From JABDKJ01 sp964609215 (GTDB taxonomy: Bacteria > Bacteroidota > Bacteroidia > Flavobacteriales_D > JABDKJ01): a DNA stretch of 64,000 nucleotides. Positions within the stretch are counted from its first letter, which is position 1. Each line of letters begins with the position of its first letter. The notes beneath the pieces are model-generated. The model ran no database searches, was not told where the DNA came from, and saw nothing but the letters and a program-made list of their open reading frames with translations. Location of the stretch: positions 20,388 through 84,387 of the forward strand of contig CAZSQZ010000015.1 of NCBI GenBank assembly GCA_964609215.1, read 5' to 3'. The translations under genes and the position numbers were made by a program. This document shows, piece by piece, positions 43,180-53,189 of this stretch.

Positions 43180-44072
43180 CTTGGGTTTTTCAGAACGGAA
43201 GCAATCTTTATTACTTCGTCTACTTTTTCAATATAACCTAGCTTTTGATAAGCGTAAACCAAATTATTAAATAATCGCCTTACAATTTCTTTATTCGAAC
43301 AAGGTTTAAAATGCCTTTCTTCCGGCTCTATCTTTAAATGCTTTAAGAAATTATCAATTTGCGATTTGTGCAGAATAGAACCATTCCCAAAGGGATTAAT
43401 GTAAAAAAGCACATCTTCCTTATGTTCAATATCTGGTGAAAACTCTCGCAACTCTTCAATAATGTGATTCTCATCTTTATAGGCAAGAATGAAATGATTG
43501 GGCAAGTTTATTCCATGCACGGGAATGTCCAAACTTTGAGCAGTAATGAGGTAAATAATAGAAAGAGAAAGCGGATTTCCAGATTTGGTTTCTAGAACCG
43601 CATTGATAAAGCTGTTCTTTGGTGCGTGAAAATTCTTTTTATTCCCTGCAAACCCATAAACCTCAAATAAGATGTGGTTAACCACATTTATTTTCTCAAA
43701 GGCTGTAAGATTTTCACTTAGTTCCAACCAAATATCTTGTCGGATTTTGGAGAGTTCTCTTCTTACTTCTTCTTCGTTTAATTCTGGATATTGATATTTT
43801 GCTACTAAAAGAACACCTTCAAGAAGATCATCTTCATTATTATCCAACCATTGGTTTAGTTCCTTTTCAATACCAATAGACTGAATTTCAGATTTGAGTT
43901 CATCCGTTCTTAAATTAATAAGATCACTTTCCGGATTATCCAGTTTATATTCAGCAAGGTAAGGAATAGCAGAGAGCCCAAGGCTTAGTATTTTTTGTTT
44001 TACTTGTTCATAGATTTCTTGGTCAGGATCTTCAAGTAAACTAACTAATGCTAGGATTTCGTCTGCTTTCAT
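43176..44072 (-). CDS. SirB1-like transglutaminase-core protein
   Basis: A 298-residue cytoplasmic protein of the SirB1/Transglut_core2 family. The conserved core lies in the second half (NSFINAVLETKSGNPLSLSI, then NLPNHFILA). The family has a transglutaminase-like fold but no proven activity. The last ~40 residues (FNNLVYAYQKLGYIEKVDE) look TPR-like. It is the last gene of a leftward group with the nucleoside phosphorylase and DUF4197 genes. Confidence 0.82.
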   Translation of the reverse strand: MKADEILALVSLLEDPDQEIYEQVKQKILSLGLSAIPYLAEYKLDNPESDLINLRTDELKSEIQSIGIEKELNQWLDNNEDDLLEGVLLVAKYQYPELNEEEVRRELSKIRQDIWLELSENLTAFEKINVVNHILFEVYGFAGNKKNFHAPKNSFINAVLETKSGNPLSLSIIYLITAQSLDIPVHGINLPNHFILAYKDENHIIEELREFSPDIEHKEDVLFYINPFGNGSILHKSQIDNFLKHLKIEPEERHFKPCSNKEIVRRLFNNLVYAYQKLGYIEKVDEVIKIASVLKNPS

Positions 44073-44148
44073 AGATTTTTAATTGGTTGCCCTCTAAATA
44101 AGGCATAAAGAAAACGAAGGGGGAAAGGAATTTATTCAATTTTCACCA

Positions 44149-45021
44149 CTAGGCTGTTAATCGCTCTAGAACCTTTTCAATCATTAATTGGACGGTCTTT
44201 TTATGGTCTTTAGATTTTTCTTTTCTCAGTCTGTTGGCAACAACAGCACAGATTGTAGCAGCTTTATGTCCCATTGCAGAGGACAATCCGAAAAGTGCAG
44301 ATGTTTCCATCTCATAATTCAACACTTTTTTGTCTTTCCATTCAAAAGAAGTAAGCAATTCATTAAAATTTGAATGGTATTTTTTAATTCTTAATTCTCT
44401 TCCTTGTGGAGCATAAAATCCACTTGCCGTTGCAGTAATGCCTGAGACCATATCATAGGCAAGTTTTAATCTTAGATCTTGATCTCCTTCAACAATGTAA
44501 GGTTTTGACCATTGTATAGGGTAGGAGCAATGTGCTATGAATGCGTCTCTAATGGAAATTTCGTCTTTAGAATATTGATTTTTATAATAGTTAAGCAAGC
44601 CATCAAAACCTAAACCGTATTGGCTTGCCACAAAGGAATCAACAGGAAGGTCTTCCTGAACTGCACCACAAGTGCCTAAACGAATAATGTTGATGCTGGT
44701 TTTGTTCTCTTTTATCTGACGTTCTTTAAGATCTATGTTAAATAGCGCATCCAACTCATTTAAAGCGATGTCAATATTATCGGTTCCTATACCCGTGCTC
44801 ATGGCCGTAAGTCTATTGCCGTTCAACTCACCAGTATATGTACAAAACTCTCTATTGCTTTTTTGAATTTCTAATTTATCAAAGTAAGTAGAGATAAATT
44901 GAGCTCTTGCAGGATCTCCTGCAATAATAATAGTATCCGAAACTTCATGAGGATGAAGAGCCAAGTGATAAATTGAACCGTCCTTATTTAAAGGTAATTC
45001 TGAGGCTTCAAGTAATTTCAT
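44149..45021 (-). CDS. Nucleoside phosphorylase (uridine-phosphorylase-like)
   Basis: A PNP/UDP-family enzyme that cleaves nucleosides with phosphate in salvage. It carries IIIAGDPARAQFIS (phosphate-binding region), STGIGTDNIDIALNEL, RLGTCGAVQ, and near the C-terminus NYEMETSALFGLS, where the Met-Glu contacts ribose. Whether it prefers uridine or a purine nucleoside cannot be read with certainty. It starts 15 bases after the DUF4197 gene and is likely co-transcribed with it. Confidence 0.88.
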   Translation of the reverse strand: MKLLEASELPLNKDGSIYHLALHPHEVSDTIIIAGDPARAQFISTYFDKLEIQKSNREFCTYTGELNGNRLTAMSTGIGTDNIDIALNELDALFNIDLKERQIKENKTSINIIRLGTCGAVQEDLPVDSFVASQYGLGFDGLLNYYKNQYSKDEISIRDAFIAHCSYPIQWSKPYIVEGDQDLRLKLAYDMVSGITATASGFYAPQGRELRIKKYHSNFNELLTSFEWKDKKVLNYEMETSALFGLSSAMGHKAATICAVVANRLRKEKSKDHKKTVQLMIEKVLERLTA

Positions 45022-45036
45022 AACATTAAGCTAGGC

Positions 45037-45768
45037 TTACTGCTGCGAAAATACCTTTTTCAATAAATCTGTTACTCTTGCAGCTGGGTTTTCTCGAATC
45101 TTATCCTCTTCCTTAGTTACCATAGTAAATAAACCGTCAATGGCTTTGTCAGTAACATATGCGTTTAAATCTGGATTGATTTCTTCATTATTTCCAAAAG
45201 GATTCAATGAACTGACAGAATTATACTTTGTAATGAGAGGTTCCCAATATTTTGTGAGTTCCACGGATTCTATTGCAGTTTGTACTTTAGGAGAAAATTT
45301 CTCAACCAATTGAGCACGCGTGCTCTCCTTTAAATATGCTGTAGCTGCACCTTTTCCTCCTTTTAATATCTTGAATCCATCTTCAACAGACATACTGGTA
45401 ATTGCATTTACAAAGATTGGAATAGCCTCTTTGGTCGCTTCTTCTGCTGCTCGATTTAAGGTCATTTCAAATTTTTCAACCTGATTTCCCAACCCTACAT
45501 CCATTGCCGTATTTTTCACCTTAATGGCTTCTTCCGGAAATGGGATAAAGATTTCTGGATTCTTATAAAATCCATCCAGTTTAGAAGTAAGTCCAGCGGA
45601 ATTTTTAGCACCTATGGTTAGGGCTTCTTTAAGACCTTTAATGACTTCTCCATTAGTTAGCGAAGTAGTTTCTGGTTCTTGTAGTGTTTCGAGAGCACCT
45701 AATATCTCTTGAGAAGTGCATGAATAAAGAGAAATACTAAAGACCAATAAAAATGCAATTTTTTTCAT
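45037..45768 (-). CDS. DUF4197 lipoprotein
   Basis: A 243-residue lipoprotein of the DUF4197 family, function unknown. The signal peptide ends in LYSC near residue 17. The mature part is mostly helical, with the family-typical GLKEALTIGAKNSAG and later ALTKYWEP-like stretches. It lies between the T9SS glycine-rich protein gene and the nucleoside phosphorylase gene, all leftward with short gaps. Confidence 0.87.
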   Translation of the reverse strand: MKKIAFLLVFSISLYSCTSQEILGALETLQEPETTSLTNGEVIKGLKEALTIGAKNSAGLTSKLDGFYKNPEIFIPFPEEAIKVKNTAMDVGLGNQVEKFEMTLNRAAEEATKEAIPIFVNAITSMSVEDGFKILKGGKGAATAYLKESTRAQLVEKFSPKVQTAIESVELTKYWEPLITKYNSVSSLNPFGNNEEINPDLNAYVTDKAIDGLFTMVTKEEDKIRENPAARVTDLLKKVFSQQ

Positions 45769-45817
45769 GTTTTAAATAAAACACATTTGGTGCCAAATAT
45801 TTATTTACACGAAAAAA

Positions 45818-47701
45818 TTATTTCACAACTATTCTCTTCATATGAGAATTACCCTGGTCTGAGATGTTTACAAAGTAAATTCCACTTTCTACAGAACTCA
45901 AGTCGATTTGCGTTGAAAGTCCATTAATAGTGTATTGAATCGGAATTCTTGAGCCTTTACTATCGAAAAGTTTAATTTCAAAAGAATGATCGCTGTCAAA
46001 TACCACATTTAGCACATTTTCTGTGGGATTAGGATATATTTGAATTCCATCAAAAACACCAATGTTTACCGACTTTGGGGGATAAATGGTTTCTGTCCCA
46101 TCAAAATCAATTTGCTTTAATCGGTAATAACTTTTACCAAAATAAGGTTCTAAATCTAATGACTGATAATTAATTGCCCCACTAAACGTACCATTGCCTT
46201 CTATTCTTTCTACGAATGTCCAGTCAATTCCATTTTTGGAGTTTTCTATAATAAAGAAGTCATTATTAATTTCACTTAGAGTTGTCCATTCTGAGGTAAC
46301 GACACCATTCATTTCATTAACATCAAATGACAAAAGTTCTACCGGTAATGGGCCAGAAGCCTCATCAATAATTCCATCACCAGCTGATCCAGTTCCGCTT
46401 TCCGCCAATTCATTGCATGGGTTTGAATTATTACCACAACCACCACTTCCAGGTGTTGTTGTGACAGTAGTATTCACATTTGGCTCCAGAATTGAAAAGA
46501 TAATTGTGCCTTGGCCACCACCACCGCCTCCACCATGAATTGAGCCACTGAGAGATGAACCACCGTCACCACCATTAGATTCTAAATTCACAGTGCAACC
46601 GCTATTAATATTCCAGATATTTGTTTCTATAACAATAGATCCTCCAGCGCCAGCTCCGCCAGCCCCGTCATTTCCAATGTTTTGTGTGGTTTCTCCGTTT
46701 GCAGATATTGTTATTCCTCCGCAAGATCCACTTGTTGCTATTTCATTAGCTTTCAATAGTATTATTCCACCACCGTTTCCACCTGCTGTTGGGTGTCCAT
46801 TATTTCTTTCTCCGGCACCACCGCCTCCTCCCATGAAAATACGATCTTCAGAAATATAAGTGGACATATCCATGCCTCCAATTCCTCCAGAGCTTCTATT
46901 GGTTTGATTTCTACACCCAAAACCAATACCGCCTTCGCCTCCGGCAGAGAAATTTCCTCCTCCTCCACCTCCGCCATTGTGAGCGCTACCTCCACCACCA
47001 GCATTGATTAATTTTCCTCTGGCAGCTTCAATAGTTGCAATGGAATGTTTGTAAAGTCCTTCTCCTTTTTTAGCTCTTGATGTCCATCTGGATTTCCACA
47101 CATTATCTTCGCATGCATTACCGGGACCTGTTGAGTTTTTATCGTTTTCAGCACCTCTAAAGCCTGCTTCATCTGCACTTATATCATGCGCTAAAGTTAA
47201 AGTTCCAGCAACTTGAAAAGCAATAATGCCTCCAGTTGTACCATCCCAGGCTTTTGCAGCCATATCAGAAGTAGTGGTGTAATTTGGACTTCCCAATTCG
47301 GGAAACGAGACTATTTGAACGGATGAAGCTGAACCTGTATTAAAAGTAACTGAAGGAAATCCATTTAGAATTATTGAAGTAGGAGTACCAGCGGATTCAT
47401 TAAGGGTTTCTATTATGAATGTTTCGTACTCTCCAGCAGATTGTATGGAACCTAAATCCCCAAAAGCTGATGTGTTTGTGGTATCTCCCACAACATCATC
47501 TTGCATTTGCATAACTACGACAAAATCACCTTCTTCAAAGGTATCATTACTTTCATCTACATTGTCCAGAGTGAGTAGTCTTCCTGATACACTATTCACA
47601 TTAGCATATGCATTTACTATAGTTTGACCATTTACATAAATTGTCGAAAACAGGACAATATATAATCCAACAAGCCATTTGCTCGTGTTCTTGAAGCACA
47701 T
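45818..47701 (-). CDS. Secreted glycine-rich protein with T9SS sorting domain
   Basis: An extracellular protein of about 627 residues. I use ATG 47701 (MCFKNTSKWLVGLYIVL) because it gives a compact signal peptide; ATG 47740 is 13 codons upstream. The middle part (about 235-400) is very glycine-rich with runs of six or seven Gly, suggesting a repetitive beta or adhesive structure. A type A T9SS sorting domain ends the chain (IYPNPTENVLNVVF to HMKRIVVK). The function is unknown; surface adhesion is a fair guess. Long proline-rich frames on the opposite strand are shadows of the Gly codons. Confidence 0.87.
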   Translation of the reverse strand: MCFKNTSKWLVGLYIVLFSTIYVNGQTIVNAYANVNSVSGRLLTLDNVDESNDTFEEGDFVVVMQMQDDVVGDTTNTSAFGDLGSIQSAGEYETFIIETLNESAGTPTSIILNGFPSVTFNTGSASSVQIVSFPELGSPNYTTTSDMAAKAWDGTTGGIIAFQVAGTLTLAHDISADEAGFRGAENDKNSTGPGNACEDNVWKSRWTSRAKKGEGLYKHSIATIEAARGKLINAGGGGSAHNGGGGGGGNFSAGGEGGIGFGCRNQTNRSSGGIGGMDMSTYISEDRIFMGGGGGAGERNNGHPTAGGNGGGIILLKANEIATSGSCGGITISANGETTQNIGNDGAGGAGAGGSIVIETNIWNINSGCTVNLESNGGDGGSSLSGSIHGGGGGGGQGTIIFSILEPNVNTTVTTTPGSGGCGNNSNPCNELAESGTGSAGDGIIDEASGPLPVELLSFDVNEMNGVVTSEWTTLSEINNDFFIIENSKNGIDWTFVERIEGNGTFSGAINYQSLDLEPYFGKSYYRLKQIDFDGTETIYPPKSVNIGVFDGIQIYPNPTENVLNVVFDSDHSFEIKLFDSKGSRIPIQYTINGLSTQIDLSSVESGIYFVNISDQGNSHMKRIVVK

Positions 47702-47917
47702 TAAGTTTTGTTTTTGACTAACATTTACGATTTTGTCCATAAAAAGTTCTATTTAGTATTAGTAAAAAACAAGTTGAGCGAAAATGATAATCAGGTTTTA
47801 GGATTTACGTTCCTCATTATTGCTTAAGTCTGATATTCTTCTTTTAGCAATTTTTGACTGCTCAAAAGCAAGTATTTCTTGATGAATGGGAAAAGAAAGA
47901 TTTAATATCTTTCGCAG

Positions 47918-49363
47918 ATGAGTTCAAGTCTAATACTAACAGCAATTATTGCGTATTTCCTAGTCTTGATAGCAATTTCCTTTTTCACTTCAAAGAGAGA
48001 TGATAATGATGCTTTTTTTCTAGGGAACAGGAAATCGCCCTGGTATGTTGTTGCTTTTGGAATGATAGGTGCAAGTCTCAGCGGAGTTACCTTTATTTCC
48101 GTTCCTGGTTGGGTTGAGTCCAGTCAGTTTTCTTATATGCAAATGGTGTTGGGCTATTTGCTGGGCTATGCGATCATTTCCTTTGTGCTTTTGCCTTTGT
48201 ATTATAGACTGCAGCTTACCAGTATCTACACCTATTTAAAGCAGCGTTTTGGTCAAGAATCCTATAAGGCAGGCTCTAGCTTATTTTTGCTTTCCAGAAT
48301 CATTGGAGCTTCTTTTCGACTTTATTTGGTGGCGATCGTTATAAAAGGATTTGTATTCCCAGACCTTAATTTCATTTGGATAGTTTTAATCACTATTGTT
48401 CTTATATGGATTTATACTTTTCGGGGAGGGATAAAGACCATTATATGGACGGATACTTTGCAAACGGCATGCATGCTTATTGCTGCTATTATAGCTGTTT
48501 ATACCATTTCAGATGCATTAAATCTAAAAGGTTTTGAACTTATTCAAACCATAAGAGAATCGGAGTTTTCAAAGACTTTTTTCTTTGAGAATTTCTCGGA
48601 CAATAAGCATTTTCTAAAGCAGTTTCTTTCTGGAGCTGCAATTGCTGTGGTGATGACAGGACTAGATCAAGATATGATGCAGAAAAACCTGTCTTGCAGA
48701 AATCTAAAAGATGCCCAAAAGAATATGGTATCTTTTTCTATTGTTCTCGTATTTGTAAACTTATTGTTTTTGGGTTTAGGTGCTTTACTTTATATCTATG
48801 CTCACAAAAATGGAATAGCGATTCCAGAAAAAAGAGATCAACTATTTCCTCTCATAGCCCTACAATCTGGATTAGGCATAGGTTTAGGTTTGTTCTTTAT
48901 TTTGGGATTAATTGCTTCCGCTTATTCAAGCGCAGATTCTGCTTTAACGGCTTTAACCACTTCTTTTTATGTAGACATTCTGGAATTGGATGAACAGGAT
49001 AAAGGCAAGCAGAAAAACAAGAGAATGCTTATTCATTTAGGAATGAGCATAGCATTATTTATAACCATTCTTGTATTTCATATCATCAATGATGATAGTG
49101 TAATATCCAGTCTATTTAAAGCAGCTGGATACACTTACGGACCGCTGCTTGGTATGTATGCTTTTGGTCTTTTTTCAAATAGGAGTGTTAAGGATTCCTG
49201 GGTACCTGATATTTGCATTATTTCAATAATCCTTTCGGTAATCCTAGGTTTTGGAGGCAAGTACTTTGGTTGGTCAATTGGTTTTGAACTATTGATCTAT
49301 AACGGACTCATTACCTTTTTTGGAATGCTATTGATTTCTAAAAGAACTGCAAAGCAGGTTTAA
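47918..49363 (+). CDS. Sodium:solute symporter family protein
   Basis: A 481-residue inner-membrane carrier of the SSS family with about 13 helices. Conserved parts are FFLGNRKSPWYVVAFGMIGA near the N-terminus, TDTLQTACML in the middle, and AYSSADSALTALTTSFYVDI, the sodium-site helix. The solute (sugar, amino acid or other) is not evident. It overlaps the convergent inositol monophosphatase gene by 26 bases. Confidence 0.92.
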   Translation: MSSSLILTAIIAYFLVLIAISFFTSKRDDNDAFFLGNRKSPWYVVAFGMIGASLSGVTFISVPGWVESSQFSYMQMVLGYLLGYAIISFVLLPLYYRLQLTSIYTYLKQRFGQESYKAGSSLFLLSRIIGASFRLYLVAIVIKGFVFPDLNFIWIVLITIVLIWIYTFRGGIKTIIWTDTLQTACMLIAAIIAVYTISDALNLKGFELIQTIRESEFSKTFFFENFSDNKHFLKQFLSGAAIAVVMTGLDQDMMQKNLSCRNLKDAQKNMVSFSIVLVFVNLLFLGLGALLYIYAHKNGIAIPEKRDQLFPLIALQSGLGIGLGLFFILGLIASAYSSADSALTALTTSFYVDILELDEQDKGKQKNKRMLIHLGMSIALFITILVFHIINDDSVISSLFKAAGYTYGPLLGMYAFGLFSNRSVKDSWVPDICIISIILSVILGFGGKYFGWSIGFELLIYNGLITFFGMLLISKRTAKQV

Positions 49364-50126
49364 GCATTTCTTGATGTATTTTGGGTGTTGAAGAAATAAT
49401 AGAAGCCCCAAATATGTAATCATCAGCACCTTTGAAATCGCTGACTATTCCTCCGGCTTCTTTAACTATAATTGCCCCAGCTGCCACATCCCAAGGATTG
49501 AGACCATATTCATAGAAAGCATCAAAACGCCCGCATGCGGTATAGGCCAAGTCTATTGCAGCTGAGCCAATTCTTCTTATGCCTCTGGATTCGTGCATAT
49601 AATGATTAAACAATTTCATGTAAGCTTTAGAAAAATCGAAATTGGTATAAGGGAAACCAGTTGCTAACAAACATGATTTTAAGGATGTCGAACTTGAAAC
49701 CTTTATGGGATGACCATTTAAGAATGCACCACCATTTTTCCAGGCATAAAAGCATTCATTTGTATGAGGTATGTGTACTACACCAAGTAGTAGTTCATTC
49801 TCTTTCATCAATGCCACACTGGTGCAATAAAAAGGAATGTTGTGTACAAAATTCGTTGTTCCATCAAGTGGGTCTACTATCCAGTTTACTTTCTTTTGGC
49901 CTGTTTTAATTTCTCCTTCTTCTCCAATAAAACCTGTTTCGGGAAGAAGCTTTAACAAGTCCTTTCCAAACATTTTTTCGGCTTCTTTATCTACGTAAGA
50001 GACAAAGTCATTTCGTCCTTTAATTTCTATTTTTTCTTTTTGAAAACCCGATTGTTCTTGCTTTAGAAAAGCACCGACCTTTTTGCTAATCTCAACTACT
50101 TCTTTGCTGAGTTTTTCTAGGTTCAT
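49338..50126 (-). CDS. Inositol monophosphatase family protein
   Basis: A magnesium-dependent phosphatase of the SuhB/IMPase group. Metal-binding motifs are E69-E70 in GEEG, DPLDGT (85-90) and WDVAAG near residue 212. In bacteria, relatives act on inositol phosphate, fructose-1,6-bisphosphate or PAP, so the substrate is open. Its start overlaps the lgt stop by four bases, placing it last in the mtaB-lgt group. Confidence 0.92.
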   Translation of the reverse strand: MNLEKLSKEVVEISKKVGAFLKQEQSGFQKEKIEIKGRNDFVSYVDKEAEKMFGKDLLKLLPETGFIGEEGEIKTGQKKVNWIVDPLDGTTNFVHNIPFYCTSVALMKENELLLGVVHIPHTNECFYAWKNGGAFLNGHPIKVSSSTSLKSCLLATGFPYTNFDFSKAYMKLFNHYMHESRGIRRIGSAAIDLAYTACGRFDAFYEYGLNPWDVAAGAIIVKEAGGIVSDFKGADDYIFGASIISSTPKIHQEMLKPALQFF

Positions 50127-51334
50127 GAAATGCTGACTTCTTTTTTATTTCTGTTCTTGAGATAGATAAAACCAGCAATACCCAAGATGAACAGTAGGAC
50201 AGATATGAGCTCTGCTTGAGTGATATTTCCCCAAAATGCCTCGTTTACTCTTATTTTTTCAATCCAGAACCGTTCAAAACCATTGATTATCAGGTAAACA
50301 CAGAATAGGGTTCCTGGAATAGTGAAGCGTCTTCTAAACTTCCATAGAATTGCAAAAACAATGAATGAGAAAATGGCCTCATAAACAGGAGTAGGGTAGA
50401 CTCCAGGGTCTAGAAAAGTTCCATATCCATCGTGAATGTAATATCCCATATCTTCTGTTAGTGCTTTACCGACATAACCACCTTTTTCGCTCTCCCCGAT
50501 AACGCCCAGAACATTGTTTGGGTATGGATATGACCATAACCAATCGGGTAACCATGAAAAAGGCTTTGGATTAGCATTGGCAATACCCCAATCACCATCA
50601 CCGCTAAAATGACATCCTAATCTACCAATACAATAGGCCAACCAAAGTCCTGGTGCGTTTGCATCTGCGCCATTCAAAGGATGAATTTTGTTTTTCTTCA
50701 TGTAAATTAATACCGCTGCACCGCCTATAATTAAACCTCCATAAATGGTCAAACCACTTAGAAAATTTTGTGCATCGAATGAAGTAAAGAAAGAGGTTAG
50801 CTCCTTGGGATTTTCCAATAGATGAAACAACTTTGCCCCTAAAATTCCGAAGATTGCGGCAACAATAGTAATGTTACCCGACATATGTTCTGGCAAAAAC
50901 TTTGTTTTAACCGTCTTCTTTTCAGGATATTGTTTTCTCTCTTTTAGATAATCTCGGTATTGAAATACAGCAAACACAGTGGCCAAAGCAATACCACCCC
51001 ACCAAGAGCCTGTTCCTGAAAGGAAAAAAGCTGGCGGATCTACGGTAGCCGTTTCTTGATTTAAAAGAAGATAAACCAGCTTAAAACCAATAATGAAACC
51101 AATTAGAATATTAATTGCGAAGTTGAGAATGTTTAAAGACTTACCTCTTACAACATCTTTTTCCTGTGCAGGAATTTTACCTTCCTTATGTTTTCTAGCT
51201 AATTCCTTCGATTGAAAATAGCTTGCTGCAATAAAGGCCATAGCAACAAAAAACCCAAAGCTATTAATGACCTTTAAGACGGTTATTTCTATTCCAAAAG
51301 TTTCTAAAAGAAAATGATATAAACTAGGATACAT
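50123..51334 (-). CDS. lgt: Prolipoprotein diacylglyceryl transferase
   Basis: The membrane enzyme that attaches diacylglycerol to the lipobox cysteine of prolipoproteins. It has about seven or eight helices, the Lgt signature region in the diverged form GRLGCHFSGDGDWG, and the C-terminal PTPVYEAIFSF...PGTLFCVYLI...ERFWIEKIR pattern. At 403 residues it is longer than the ~280-residue classical form, mainly through a charged loop after helix 1. It lies between mtaB and the inositol monophosphatase gene. The many lipoproteins in this window are its substrates. Confidence 0.85.
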   Translation of the reverse strand: MYPSLYHFLLETFGIEITVLKVINSFGFFVAMAFIAASYFQSKELARKHKEGKIPAQEKDVVRGKSLNILNFAINILIGFIIGFKLVYLLLNQETATVDPPAFFLSGTGSWWGGIALATVFAVFQYRDYLKERKQYPEKKTVKTKFLPEHMSGNITIVAAIFGILGAKLFHLLENPKELTSFFTSFDAQNFLSGLTIYGGLIIGGAAVLIYMKKNKIHPLNGADANAPGLWLAYCIGRLGCHFSGDGDWGIANANPKPFSWLPDWLWSYPYPNNVLGVIGESEKGGYVGKALTEDMGYYIHDGYGTFLDPGVYPTPVYEAIFSFIVFAILWKFRRRFTIPGTLFCVYLIINGFERFWIEKIRVNEAFWGNITQAELISVLLFILGIAGFIYLKNRNKKEVSIS

Positions 51335-51390
51335 TGCAGGGTTTAATGGTTTTCAAATATGCTCATTAATTTCGAATAGAAGAAAAGGAA

Positions 51391-52698
51391 TTAAGCAGTG
51401 GTTAAAACTTCAATATTGTGTTTGAATTTTCCACTTGCATCTAGGTCTGTGAGCAGAATGCTATCAATCATATTTGTTTTTTCCTTATTAAATCTTCTAC
51501 TCACTTTAAGGTAATTATCGGTAAAACCGTTCATTAAACCGTCTACTTCTGAGCTTTCCCAAAGTACCGATCTTTTTTGTCCTACTTGTGTTTCATAAAA
51601 TGCGCGTTTCTTTTTCTGTGATAGAATACGCAGCATTTTACTTCGTTCATTCCTAACACTCATATCTACGCTTTCATCCATTCTAACAGCAGTTGTATTT
51701 GTTCTTTCAGAATAGGTAAATACGTGCAAATAGGAGATAGGCAATTCATTTAAGAAAGTATATGTTTCTTGGAATAACTCATCCGTTTCTCCGGGAAAAC
51801 CTACAATGACATCAACTCCAATGCAGCAATCGGGAATAAGTTCTTTTATTTTTTGAATGCGCTCTTGATATAACTTCTTGTCGTACCTTCTTCGCATCTT
51901 TTCAAGCAGAATATCGGAACCGGATTGTAAAGGAATGTGAAAATGAGGCATGAAACGCTTGGATTTTGAAACAAATTCAATGATTTCATTGCTCAATAAG
52001 TTAGGTTCAATAGAGGAAATTCTGAAACGATCTACATCTTCAATTTTTTCCAATTCTTTAACTAGATCAAAAAATGTTTCTTCTGTTCCTGAGCCAAAAT
52101 CTCCAATATTCACCCCCGTTAAAACAATTTCTCTTGTACCCGTTGCAGCTGCTTTCTTTGCCTCTAATAGAGTAGATGCAACATTGGCGCTTCTGCTTCT
52201 TCCTCTTGCCAGAGGAATCGTGCAGAACGAGCAAAAATAATCGCAACCGTCCTGTACTTTTAAGAAGGTTCTGGTTCTGTCCGCAGAAGAGAACCCTGGA
52301 ATAAATTCTTTGGTTTCCTTAATGTGCTCATTTTTGATGATTACAGAGTCATTTTCCTCTTTAAGAAATTCCCCGATATTGAATTTTTCATTCGCTCCTA
52401 AAACCATGTCCACGCCTTCAATAGAAGCAATGTCATTCGGTTTTAACTGTGCATAACAGCCAATGACAATAACTTTAGAATTTGGATTGGTATTTTTTGC
52501 CTTTCGGATGATGTTTCTGCACTTGCGATCTGCATTTTCAGTTACTGAACAGGTATTGATGACATAAACATCGGCTCTTTCATCAAAATCTACTCTTGCC
52601 AGGCCTTCTTCTGAAAGCTGTCTGGCAATGGTGGAGGATTCGGCAAAATTAAGTTTACACCCTAGTGTATAATATGCAGCTGTTCTGTAGGGAATCAC
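51391..52698 (-). CDS. mtaB: tRNA t6A37 methylthiotransferase MtaB
   Basis: A radical SAM enzyme that converts t6A37 to ms2t6A in tRNAs. The N-terminal UPF0004 domain has three cluster ligands (C14 in LGCKLN, C50 in INTC, C81 in GCYAQL). The radical SAM motif CDYFCSFC gives C152, C156 and C159, followed by RGRSRS. The length of 435 residues and the TLGCKLN start match MtaB rather than MiaB or RimO. It is first in a leftward run with lgt. Confidence 0.95.
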   Translation of the reverse strand: MIPYRTAAYYTLGCKLNFAESSTIARQLSEEGLARVDFDERADVYVINTCSVTENADRKCRNIIRKAKNTNPNSKVIVIGCYAQLKPNDIASIEGVDMVLGANEKFNIGEFLKEENDSVIIKNEHIKETKEFIPGFSSADRTRTFLKVQDGCDYFCSFCTIPLARGRSRSANVASTLLEAKKAAATGTREIVLTGVNIGDFGSGTEETFFDLVKELEKIEDVDRFRISSIEPNLLSNEIIEFVSKSKRFMPHFHIPLQSGSDILLEKMRRRYDKKLYQERIQKIKELIPDCCIGVDVIVGFPGETDELFQETYTFLNELPISYLHVFTYSERTNTTAVRMDESVDMSVRNERSKMLRILSQKKKRAFYETQVGQKRSVLWESSEVDGLMNGFTDNYLKVSRRFNKEKTNMIDSILLTDLDASGKFKHNIEVLTTA

Positions 52699-52749
52699 TT
52701 TGCAAATTTAGCTTTTGTATTTGTCTTTTATTTGTATTCTGGAATAAAT

Positions 52750-52770
52750 AAAAAAGGGCCGAAGCCCTTT
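52750..52770 (-). terminator. Terminator with UUCG loop after yiaA-like gene
   Basis: On the minus strand, AAAGGGC-TTCG-GCCCTTT is followed by further Ts. The TTCG tetraloop and T-run make this a strong intrinsic terminator two bases after the stop codon of the gene at 52773. Confidence 0.85.
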
Positions 52771-52772
52771 AA

Positions 52773-53189
52773 TTATTTATCAGTAAAATTCATTTTTTGC
52801 TTATCTATTGCTAAGTCATCTCTGGTATTCTTCTGCACTGCTATTGCTCCAAATATGGAGAGAACAAAAGCAAATGCATAAAAACCTTTTTCACTTGGCT
52901 CTAGACTTGCATTCCAGAGCCCGATAACCAGTAACACCATTGAGAGAATAGTCCCAAACCAACAAATGGAGTGGTAGATACTAGTTACGGGTATTTTCTC
53001 CATTTTATCTCTTACCGCTTTTTGAAGCGAGACCACTCCGAACATACCGAACATTAGAATGGTGAAATAATAGCCTTTTTCATTGAGCATCATATCAGAT
53101 CTCCACAATCCTATAATGTACCCAATCATTCCGATAGCCATTGCTGACCATGATGCAGCCACGAAGGCGCTTGATGTCTTTTGTACCAT
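52773..53189 (-). CDS. YiaA/YiaB-type inner membrane protein
   Basis: A 138-residue membrane protein with two copies of a two-helix unit, the YiaAB domain: MAIGMIGYIIGLW-x4-LNEKGYYF in the first half and SMVLLVIGLWNASLEPSEKGFYAFAF in the second. The function is unknown throughout the family. It is transcribed alone and ends in a strong terminator. Confidence 0.88.
   Translation of the reverse strand: MVQKTSSAFVAASWSAMAIGMIGYIIGLWRSDMMLNEKGYYFTILMFGMFGVVSLQKAVRDKMEKIPVTSIYHSICWFGTILSMVLLVIGLWNASLEPSEKGFYAFAFVLSIFGAIAVQKNTRDDLAIDKQKMNFTDK

Noticed and set aside
46194..47011. Proline/serine-rich plus-strand frames
   Set aside because: They are the reverse complement of the glycine codons of the T9SS glycine-rich gene, which has a signal peptide and sorting domain.
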